Shown here in pieces: positions 1 through 5,232 of a stretch of DNA of 5,548 nt (its first letter is position 1; each line of letters starts with the position of its first letter). This DNA is from Alphaproteobacteria bacterium. Lineage in GTDB: Bacteria > Pseudomonadota > Alphaproteobacteria > Rhizobiales > Hyphomicrobiaceae. The position numbers and the translations under genes were made by a program. The notes under the pieces were generated by a model. The model made no database searches and was not told where the DNA came from. It worked only from the letters and a program-made list of their open reading frames with translations. The DNA is taken from contig JAJRRE010000279.1 of assembly GCA_024279745.1 (NCBI GenBank), positions 1 to 5,548 of the forward strand. Direction: 5' to 3'.

Positions 1-346
1 CTGCCTGGTTCTGCTCGGATTATTTGCATTTATTGCCTTCCGCGCAATCTCGCGGATCTGGGACGAACCGGCGCATTTCACCCGCAGTGCGGTGATGGGG
101 CTGATTGTGCTATTCGTATTGCAAGGTTCGATCAATATGGGCGTGAATGTTGGGCTGTTGCCGGCAAAAGGCATGACTTTGCCTTTCATTTCCGCTGGTG
201 GATCATCGATTCTGGGGCTCGGGCTGACAATGGGCATGATTTTAGCGTTGACGCGGCGCCGGGCTGGGCGGGCGAGCCTGAAAAAGCCAAGATTTGTGTC
301 TAAGTCGGAAGCAGGGCCAACGGTGATGCCCCATTCGGGGGGATGA
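1..346 (+). CDS. ftsW: FtsW, septal peptidoglycan glycosyltransferase (SEDS family), 3' part
   Basis: This is the last 114 codons of a polytopic membrane protein, open from base 2 to the TGA at 344-346; the 5' part lies outside the window. FtsW is the SEDS-family enzyme that polymerises lipid II into glycan strands at the septum, working with the class B penicillin-binding protein FtsI. What is seen: a hydrophobic segment at the left edge, a membrane segment at visible residues about 30-43, then the SEDS signature NMGVNVGLLPAKG followed by TLPFISAGGSS (residues 45-69), and a last membrane helix (about 70-83). A basic tail starting TRRRAGR follows, which should be cytoplasmic. The signature has Ala where many FtsW proteins have Tyr in the FIS-Y-GGSS block. 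RodA is the main alternative, but murG directly downstream fits FtsW. The stop is doubled (TGATGA, 344-349). Confidence 0.95.
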   Translation, partial: CLVLLGLFAFIAFRAISRIWDEPAHFTRSAVMGLIVLFVLQGSINMGVNVGLLPAKGMTLPFISAGGSSILGLGLTMGMILALTRRRAGRASLKKPRFVSKSEAGPTVMPHSGG

Positions 347-371
347 TGAAATTAGCATTGCCAGACAGGTC

Positions 372-476
372 ATGATTTTGGCTTATATACGGTTAGACAT
401 CAGACGCATTGAACAAACTTTGACGAAGGTTGCCGCGCTTGGCCAGGGCAGGTTTTTATTAGGCCCGGTTTTTTAA
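372..476 (+). CDS. Possible 34-codon small ORF, unrecognised
   Basis: This is the longest frame in the ftsW-murG spacer. The ATG overlaps the stop of a 10-codon frame upstream, and the TAA is followed at once by another ATG. The predicted peptide starts MILAYIRLDIRRIEQ and ends FLLGPVF; I recognise no family. It has a short apolar start and then basic and polar residues, too little for a confident membrane or export call. AGG at 367-369 is only two bases from the ATG, so independent initiation would be poor; coupling from upstream would be the more likely route. Its last twelve codons cover the terminator-like hairpin, so its translation, if real, could matter more than its product. Confidence 0.15.
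   Translation: MILAYIRLDIRRIEQTLTKVAALGQGRFLLGPVF
441..474 (+). terminator. Terminator-like hairpin with T-run between ftsW and murG
   Basis: The left arm GGCC-A-GGGC (441-449) pairs with GCCCGGTT (463-470): four G-C pairs, a bulged A at 445, two more G-C pairs and two G-U pairs, with a 13-base loop. A run of six T (469-474) follows, as in intrinsic terminators. A weaker alternative hairpin, TGCC 431-434 with GGCA 447-450, shares bases with the left arm and is followed by its own T run (453-457), so the two cannot form together. The stem is short and bulged, and full termination here would cut murG, murC, murB and ddl off from ftsW. If it works at all, partial termination or attenuation is more likely. 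Confidence 0.3.
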
Positions 477-508
477 ATGGGGCGGGCACCAAACGGCAAA
501 ACAATATC

Positions 509-520
509 AGGACGGGAATG
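509..520 (+). promoter_or_regulatory. Shine-Dalgarno upstream of murG, best placed for the MTTR mini-ORF
   Basis: AGGA at 509-512 sits five bases before ATG 518, an ideal spacing. It is 16 bases from the murG GTG at 529, and nothing closer to that GTG resembles a ribosome site. The frame ATG ACG ACC AGG TGA ends on the murG start (GTGA). This supports initiation at 518 and re-initiation at 529, or else a long-spaced site used directly for murG. Confidence 0.45.
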
Positions 521-528
521 ACGACCAG

Positions 529-1635
529 GTGAGCGACAATAATATCATGCTGGCTGCCGGCGGAACTGGCGGCCACTTATTCCCAGCGTTTGCGCTGGCA
601 CAGGAATTGGGGCGCCGAGGAATAATCGTCGATCTGGTGACGGATAAGCGCGGCGATCGCTTCGGGGCGGATTTTCCCGCGCGTCAGATTTTTCAAATAC
701 CATCGGCGACTTTGGGCGGACGCTCACCAGGCGCGATTTTGAAAACCGGTTCGGCGTTGTCGCAAGGTATTGCCAAGGCCTTTAAATTGTTGGGCGACGT
801 TAAACCCAAAGCAGTTCTCGGCTTTGGCGGCTATCCGACATTTCCGCCCCTGGTGGCGGCGCGGATGCGCTCGATCCCGCGCGCTGTGCATGAACAAAAT
901 GCCGTATTAGGCCGCGCCAATAAAATGCTGGCCAAACGAGTTGATGCGATTGCGACATCGTTCATGCAAACCAAATTTTTAGAGGGTCCGGTCGCGCAAA
1001 AAGAGCGCTTTACCGGCAATCCCGTGCGCGACGTGGTGATTGATCTGGCCGCCATCCCCTATACGCCGTCGCCGCCCGGCGGTGCCTTTCATTTGCTGGT
1101 CTTTGGCGGCTCGCAAGGCGCGCGTTATTTTTCCGATACGCTCCCCCCCGCATTGGCACTGCTACCACCGGCTGAGCGCGAGCGCCTGATCGTGATCCAG
1201 CAATGCCGCGAGGAAGATTTGAGCCGCGTAAAAGACGCCTATGCCCAAGTTGGTATCGACACCCATCTGTCGGAATTTTTCGCAAATTTGCCGCGCATCA
1301 TGAGCGAAGCGCATTTGGTGATCGGGCGCGCCGGAGCGTCAACAATCTCGGAGCTGACCGTGCTCGGGCGCCCGTCCATTCTGGTGCCCTTGCCCAATGC
1401 TCTCGACAATGATCAACTGCAAAATGCAACAAGCCTTGCCGAATCAGGCGGGGCTTGGTGTATCGAGCAGAAGAACCTGAACGCCAAGGCGTTGGCGACG
1501 CATATTCATACGCTGATGCAGACCCCCGATCAGCTGGCGCGCGCTGCTTTCGCCGCCAAACAGCAAGGGCGGCCCGACGCGGTCAAACTGCTTGGTGATC
1601 TGGTGGAAGATTTGATGCGGCAAAACGGCGCCTAG
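529..1635 (+). CDS. murG: MurG, UDP-GlcNAc:lipid I N-acetylglucosaminyltransferase
   Basis: MurG transfers GlcNAc from UDP-GlcNAc to lipid I at the inner face of the cytoplasmic membrane, giving lipid II, the substrate of FtsW. It has a two-Rossmann GT-B fold (family GT28). The 368 residues are close to the usual 355-370. Seen: N-domain glycine loop GGTGGH (11-16), second loop GFGGYP (98-103), HEQN (121-124), GNPVR (163-167), third glycine loop FGGSQGAR (192-199), and the nucleotide-sugar region GRAGASTISE (266-275) with the DxDQxxNA block (293-300). The GTG start is chosen because it puts the first glycine loop ten residues in, as is usual, and no in-frame ATG, GTG or TTG lies just upstream. 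The start overlaps the stop of a four-codon frame. The 182-base gap from ftsW is long for this cluster. Identification is secure; the start is very likely. Confidence 0.97.
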   Translation: MSDNNIMLAAGGTGGHLFPAFALAQELGRRGIIVDLVTDKRGDRFGADFPARQIFQIPSATLGGRSPGAILKTGSALSQGIAKAFKLLGDVKPKAVLGFGGYPTFPPLVAARMRSIPRAVHEQNAVLGRANKMLAKRVDAIATSFMQTKFLEGPVAQKERFTGNPVRDVVIDLAAIPYTPSPPGGAFHLLVFGGSQGARYFSDTLPPALALLPPAERERLIVIQQCREEDLSRVKDAYAQVGIDTHLSEFFANLPRIMSEAHLVIGRAGASTISELTVLGRPSILVPLPNALDNDQLQNATSLAESGGAWCIEQKNLNAKALATHIHTLMQTPDQLARAAFAAKQQGRPDAVKLLGDLVEDLMRQNGA

Positions 1636-1789
1636 GTGCGGCATGATTAGACGGCCAAACGGCGATTGAGACGTGAGCGATAAAGCGGTGATGCAGCGCG
1701 CGTTAAAAGACGTGAGCGGCTCAAACCAAAAGAAACAAACGCGATCGGGACAAACGACGCGCGATGAAAAACGAAGGATGACGCTAATC
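1636..1789 (+). other. murG-murC spacer, with an open stretch in the murC frame
   Basis: The murG TAG is followed at once by GTG (1636-1638), opening GTG CGG CAT GAT TAG. ATG 1643, inside it, opens MIRRPNGD ending at TGA 1667-1669. Three bases later GTG 1673 opens a frame that runs into murC without a stop, adding 39 residues before the murC start chosen here. That extension (MSDKAVMQRALKDV...) is polar and basic, matches no part of MurC known to me, and becomes A-rich with rare-looking codons (CGA, AGG, CTA) near its end. An 11-base direct repeat, AGACGTGAGCG, occurs at 1669-1679 and 1708-1718, 39 bases apart and so in the same frame. A further frame, ATG AAA AAC GAA GGA TGA (1764-1781), overlaps the in-frame ATG at 1778. 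I see no convincing promoter or terminator here. Confidence 0.4.
1773..1778 (+). promoter_or_regulatory. Shine-Dalgarno that favours the murC start at 1790
   Basis: GAAGGA is the best ribosome-site match before murC. It ends 11 bases before ATG 1790, slightly long but usable. It touches ATG 1778, leaving no spacing for that codon, and GTG 1673 has no clear site. This favours 1790, which also gives the homologous N-terminus. Confidence 0.45.
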
Positions 1790-3250
1790 ATGCAATTGCC
1801 ACGCGAAATGGGGACGTTCCATATTCTTGGAATCGGCGGGATCGGCATGAGTGCGATTGCAGAAATCCTGCACGCCATGGGCCATAATGTGCAGGGTTCC
1901 GATCAAAAAGACAGCGCCAATGTGCAGCGGCTGCGCGCCAAGGGGATTCGCGTTTTTGTCGGCCACGCGGAGGTTAATCTGGTCGGTGCGCGCTATGTCG
2001 TGATCTCGACGGCGGTTAAGCCAGGCAATCCGGAGCTTGAAGCGGCGCGCAAAAAGGGCCTGCCGATTATTCGGCGTGCGGAAATGCTGGCCGAACTCAT
2101 GCGGCTCTATTCAACCGTTTCCGTTTCGGGGACGCATGGCAAAACCACGACCACTTCGCTTATCGCGCATATGTTTGTCGTCACCGGGCTCGACCCCACG
2201 GTCATCACCGGCGGGATCATTAATGACTGGGGGTCCAATGCGCGGCTGGGCGCGTCGCGCGGCGCGGACAAGGACCAATGGATGATCGTCGAAGCGGACG
2301 AATCCGACGGTACCTTTGTTAAAATTCCGACACAGATTGGGGTTGTTACCAATATCGATCCGGAGCATCTGGATTATTTTGGCTCCGTTGAGGAAATGCA
2401 CCGGCAATATGAGGCCTTTTACAAAAAGATCCCGTTTTATGGTCTGGCTGTGACCTGCATCGATCATCCTGTCGTGCGCGCCATGGTCGAGCGGCTGAGC
2501 CTGCGCGAAGACGGACGCCGGCTGCTGACTTATGGCGTTTCAACAGACGCCGATCTGCAATTGAGCAATCTGCGCTCCAATGGCGGCTCGATCATGTTTG
2601 ATGCGCAATTGAGCGCGCGCGTTACCGGCGGGGCGCGCAAATTGAGCGATCTGGAATTGCCTTATCCTGGCGACTATAACGCGCTGAACGCTCTGGCGGC
2701 CATTGCGGTGGCGAGCGAAGCGGGATTATCGGATGACCAAATTCGCAGCGCTCTGGCTCAGTTTGCCGGTGTTAAACGGCGCTTCCAATTAACCGGCAGC
2801 TGGAACGGCGTTTCGATTTACGATGACTACGCGCATCACCCGATTGAGATTGGCGCCGTTTTGAAAGCGGCAAAGTCGGGCGCGCGCGGCCGCTTGATTG
2901 GCATAGTTGAGCCCCATCGCTATAGCCGCGTGGCCAGTTTGATGGATGAGTTTTCCAACTGTTTCAAGGATGCCGATACGGTGATGGTGACGCCGTTTTA
3001 TTCAGCTGGTGAGGAACCGATGCCAGGGCTCGATCATCATGCGTTGGCTGAGGCTATTCGCAAGGCCGGACATGAGGCGGTGATCGCGGTGGAAAATGTC
3101 GGCGAAGTTGCGGCGGTGCTGACGCAGATCGCGCAGCCAGGCGATATGGCGGTATGCATGGGCGCCGGGATCTCAACCGAATGGGCGCATAAATTGCCTG
3201 AAATGCTGGTCACTGAGCCCAAGCAGGCCGGTGCAGGAGGCGCCCCGTGA
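1790..3250 (+). CDS. murC: MurC, UDP-N-acetylmuramate--L-alanine ligase
   Basis: This cytoplasmic ATP-dependent ligase adds L-Ala to UDP-MurNAc, the first step of stem-peptide synthesis. With ATG 1790 it has 486 residues, close to the family norm of about 460-490. Seen: GIGGIGMS (14-21) in the N-terminal UDP-binding Rossmann domain; P-loop SGTHGKTTTT (113-122, K118) opening the central ATPase domain; VEADESDG (167-174); TNIDPEHLDYF (187-197); and, in the C-terminal domain, GVKRRF (327-332), DDYAHHP (345-351), PHRYSR (375-380) and GAG (458-460). The adenine-contact block reads PGDYNALNA, with Tyr296 where His is usual. ATG 1790 gives MQLPREMGTFH, the normal MurC opening, and has a Shine-Dalgarno sequence. 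In-frame alternatives are ATG 1778 (four residues more) and GTG 1673 (39 more). The stop overlaps the murB start, so the two are probably coupled. Function secure; start less so. Confidence 0.96.
   Translation: MQLPREMGTFHILGIGGIGMSAIAEILHAMGHNVQGSDQKDSANVQRLRAKGIRVFVGHAEVNLVGARYVVISTAVKPGNPELEAARKKGLPIIRRAEMLAELMRLYSTVSVSGTHGKTTTTSLIAHMFVVTGLDPTVITGGIINDWGSNARLGASRGADKDQWMIVEADESDGTFVKIPTQIGVVTNIDPEHLDYFGSVEEMHRQYEAFYKKIPFYGLAVTCIDHPVVRAMVERLSLREDGRRLLTYGVSTDADLQLSNLRSNGGSIMFDAQLSARVTGGARKLSDLELPYPGDYNALNALAAIAVASEAGLSDDQIRSALAQFAGVKRRFQLTGSWNGVSIYDDYAHHPIEIGAVLKAAKSGARGRLIGIVEPHRYSRVASLMDEFSNCFKDADTVMVTPFYSAGEEPMPGLDHHALAEAIRKAGHEAVIAVENVGEVAAVLTQIAQPGDMAVCMGAGISTEWAHKLPEMLVTEPKQAGAGGAP
3235..3240 (+). 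promoter_or_regulatory. Strong Shine-Dalgarno for murB inside the end of murC
   Basis: AGGAGG lies six bases before GTG 3247, a consensus site at ideal spacing and the strongest ribosome site in the window. It fixes the murB start at the GTG that overlaps the murC stop (GTGA) and shows murB can be initiated efficiently as well as by coupling. Confidence 0.85.
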
Positions 3251-4215
3251 GTTTCGCCGACCTGACGCTGCAGCTGGCCGACGCCATGCCTGACTTGCGC
3301 GGCCGCCTAAAGGCCAATGCGCCCCTGTCGCAAATCACCTGGTTTCGCGTTGGCGGCCCGGCGCAGATTTTATTCACGCCCGCCGATGAAGCCGATCTAT
3401 CGTATTTCCTGCAACGGCTGGCGGCGGATATTTCTGTGCAAGTGATCGGGCTGGGCTCCAACCTGCTGGTGCGCGACGGCGGCATCGCGGGCATTGTTAT
3501 TCGGCTTGGCAAAGGCTTTGGGTTTATTGAGCCGCAGGAGGGGCCGCGGTTACGGGTCGGTACGGCAGTGCCCGATGTGAAAGTGGCGCGGGCGGCGGCC
3601 AATGCGGGCATGAGCGGTGTTGCGTTTTATCGCGGCATCCCCGGCGGCATTGGCGGCGCGCTGCGTATGAATGCCGGCGCTCATGGCCGCGAGACCAAAG
3701 ACGCATTAGTGTGCGCGCGCGCGGTTGATCGCGGTGGCACAATCCATGAGTTGAGCAATGAAGATATGGGCTTCACCTATCGCCATAACGGCGTGCCGAC
3801 GGACTGGATTTTCACCGAGGCGGTTTATGCTGGCACGCCCGGCGATCCTGCGGAAATCTTGCAGCAGATGGATGAGGTCGCAAAATATCGCGAAGCCCAT
3901 CAACCGATCAAGGAACGCACCGGCGGCTCAACGTTCAAGAACCCGCCTGACTTAAGCGCCTGGAAGCTGATTGACGAAGCCGGCTGCCGCGGCTTACGGG
4001 TTGGCGGTGCCATGGTGTCCGCCAAGCATTGCAATTTCCTGATCAATGACAATGAAGCGACAGGCGAAGATATTGAAACCCTTGGGGAAACCGTGCGCTA
4101 CCGGGTCAAGAAAAAGTCTGGCGTCACGCTGAACTGGGAAATCAAACGGCTCGGTCTGCCGCTTGAGGGGCGTCCTGTCGGCGAGGATCTGGTGCCGGAA
4201 AATAATGAGGTTTGA
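3247..4215 (+). CDS. murB: MurB, UDP-N-acetylenolpyruvoylglucosamine reductase
   Basis: MurB is the FAD enzyme that uses NADPH to reduce UDP-GlcNAc-enolpyruvate to UDP-MurNAc, the substrate of MurC next door. The 322 residues fit the shorter (type II) MurB group. Seen: TWFRVGGPA (31-39) and GLGSNLLVRDGGI (68-80) of the FAD-binding domain; the flavin-binding loop GIPGGIGGALRMNAG (130-144); YR at 178-179, with Arg179 matching the catalytic arginine; GGSTFKNP (226-233), with Ser228 as the likely proton donor to the flavin-derived carbanion; and NWEIKRLG near the end, with Glu298 as the third catalytic residue. The GTG start is set by the AGGAGG and by the 4-base overlap with murC. murB between murC and ddl is typical of alphaproteobacteria. 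It abuts ddl with no spacer. No key residue is missing. Confidence 0.97.
   Translation: MSFADLTLQLADAMPDLRGRLKANAPLSQITWFRVGGPAQILFTPADEADLSYFLQRLAADISVQVIGLGSNLLVRDGGIAGIVIRLGKGFGFIEPQEGPRLRVGTAVPDVKVARAAANAGMSGVAFYRGIPGGIGGALRMNAGAHGRETKDALVCARAVDRGGTIHELSNEDMGFTYRHNGVPTDWIFTEAVYAGTPGDPAEILQQMDEVAKYREAHQPIKERTGGSTFKNPPDLSAWKLIDEAGCRGLRVGGAMVSAKHCNFLINDNEATGEDIETLGETVRYRVKKKSGVTLNWEIKRLGLPLEGRPVGEDLVPENNEV
4206..4210 (+). promoter_or_regulatory. Shine-Dalgarno for ddl within the end of murB
   Basis: TGAGG lies five bases before ATG 4216, while the murB stop TGA (4213-4215) directly abuts that ATG. Both the spacing and the junction support this start and translation coupled to murB. Confidence 0.65.
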
Positions 4216-5154
4216 ATGAGCGCTGTCCCGCAAGAAAACCGCTTTTCTCATGTCGCCATACTGATGGGTGGCTGGTCGGCGGAGCGTCAGGTCACGCTTG
4301 ATTCTGGTAATGCCTGCGCTGATGCGCTAGAGGCGCGCGGCTATAAGGTGACGCGGGTTGATGTGGACCGGGATCTGGCCGCTCAGCTAACTCAAATCAA
4401 ACCGGATGTTTGCTTTAATGCGCTGCATGGGCGCTGGGGCGAGGACGGCTGCGTGCCCGGCCTGCTTGAAATACTGGCCATTCCCTACACCCATTCGGGC
4501 GTTGCTGCCTCGGCGATTGCGATGCACAAGGAACAGGCAAAGCATATATTGCGCGCCGCCGCAGTACCGCTGGCGACAAGCAAAATGGTAACGGTTGAGG
4601 AGGCCCTTCGCGATCATGTATTGCCGCCGCCCTATGTCGCCAAACCGATTTCGGAAGGCTCCAGCGTCGGCATTGTAATCGTTAAGGAAGGCGCCAACCG
4701 GCCGCCCGCAGCAATAGCAGAAATCCCAACGCTACATGATGCCATTATGGTGGAAAAATTCGTCGCCGGGCAGGAGCTGACCTGCGCCGTGATCGGCGAA
4801 CAGGTAACGGGGATTATTGATATTGTCCCCGATGCGCGTCTGGAATTTTATGACTATGAAGCCAAATATTCAGAAGGCGGCTCGGTGCACATCCTGCCTG
4901 CCGACATTCCAGATGACGTGACAGCTTCGATCAAGGCGGCGACCTTGCGCGCGCATCAGGCGCTGGGCTGCCGCGGGGTCAGCCGCGCCGATTTTCGTTA
5001 TGACAAAGCGTCGGGCGAATTGATCTGCCTTGAGGTCAACACCCAGCCGGGCATGACGGCGACGTCGCTGGTGCCTGAACTTGCCTCCGGTATTGGCCTG
5101 TCCTTTGAAGATCTTGTGTCCTGGCTGGTCGAAGACGCTTCACTGGATCGCTGA
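4216..5154 (+). CDS. ddl: Ddl, D-alanine--D-alanine ligase
   Basis: Ddl is a cytoplasmic ATP-grasp enzyme that joins two D-Ala to give the dipeptide MurF adds to the muropeptide precursor. The 312 residues match DdlB-type enzymes. Seen: MGGWSAERQVTLDSG (17-31), with Glu23 for the first D-Ala amino group; HGRWGEDG (71-78); YTHSG (91-95); KPISEGSSVG (143-152), with ATP-binding Lys143 and Ser149/Ser150; EKFVAGQE (180-187); the omega-loop YDYEAKY (212-218); R257 and D259 in SRADF; and LEVNTQPGMTATS (272-284), with metal ligands Glu273 and Asn275. The Tyr-containing omega loop is that of true D-Ala-D-Ala ligases, not of VanA-type D-lactate ligases, so no glycopeptide resistance is implied. The usual next gene, ftsQ, is absent. 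A 7-base tandem repeat, GATCGCT, spans the stop (5146-5159). Confidence 0.97.
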   Translation: MSAVPQENRFSHVAILMGGWSAERQVTLDSGNACADALEARGYKVTRVDVDRDLAAQLTQIKPDVCFNALHGRWGEDGCVPGLLEILAIPYTHSGVAASAIAMHKEQAKHILRAAAVPLATSKMVTVEEALRDHVLPPPYVAKPISEGSSVGIVIVKEGANRPPAAIAEIPTLHDAIMVEKFVAGQELTCAVIGEQVTGIIDIVPDARLEFYDYEAKYSEGGSVHILPADIPDDVTASIKAATLRAHQALGCRGVSRADFRYDKASGELICLEVNTQPGMTATSLVPELASGIGLSFEDLVSWLVEDASLDR

Positions 5155-5232
5155 TCGCTGTCCGTTGTAGCGGGCCGGGCACATTATGGAATCACTCTGT
5201 GGTGCCAGCAGTTATCGAAAGGCCTCTTGATT

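Larger units (their letters stand above)
343..532 (+). other. ftsW-murG spacer tiled by four linked mini-ORFs
   Basis: No known gene lies between ftsW and murG. Seen directly: ATG 343 overlaps the ftsW stop (ATGA) and opens a 10-codon frame ending at TGA 373-375. ATG 372 overlaps that stop (ATGA) and opens a 34-codon frame ending at TAA 474-476. ATG 477 abuts it (TAAATG) and opens a 14-codon frame (MGRAPNGKTISGRE) ending at TGA 519-521. ATG 518 overlaps that stop (ATGA) and opens MTTR, whose TGA 530-532 overlaps the murG GTG (GTGA). Only ATG 518 has a well placed Shine-Dalgarno sequence. Overlaps of this kind are known to couple translation of adjacent genes, so a ribosome relay from ftsW to murG is possible. 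It may also be chance in a noncoding spacer. Confidence 0.25.

Noticed and set aside
358..389. Promoter-like TTGCCA (358-363) and TATATA (384-389) in the ftsW-murG spacer
   Set aside because: The spacing is 20 bases, too long for a usual housekeeping promoter, and shifting the -10 to fit gives a poor match.
420..425. TTGACG resembling a -35 element before murG
   Set aside because: No -10-like hexamer lies 16-18 bases downstream; the bases there are GC-rich and belong to the hairpin arm.
1444..1878. Long minus-strand frame of 144 codons across the murG-murC junction
   Set aside because: It is antisense to two well supported genes, its product has no recognisable family, and long antisense frames are common opposite GC-rich coding sequence.
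4216..5154. Ddl as a Van-type D-Ala-D-Lac or D-Ala-D-Ser ligase
   Set aside because: The omega loop has the YDYEAKY form of ordinary D-Ala-D-Ala ligases, and the gene sits in a normal dcw cluster.
5178..5206. GGCAC/GTGCC inverted repeat after ddl as a terminator
   Set aside because: The stem is only five pairs with a 19-base loop and there is no T-run after it.
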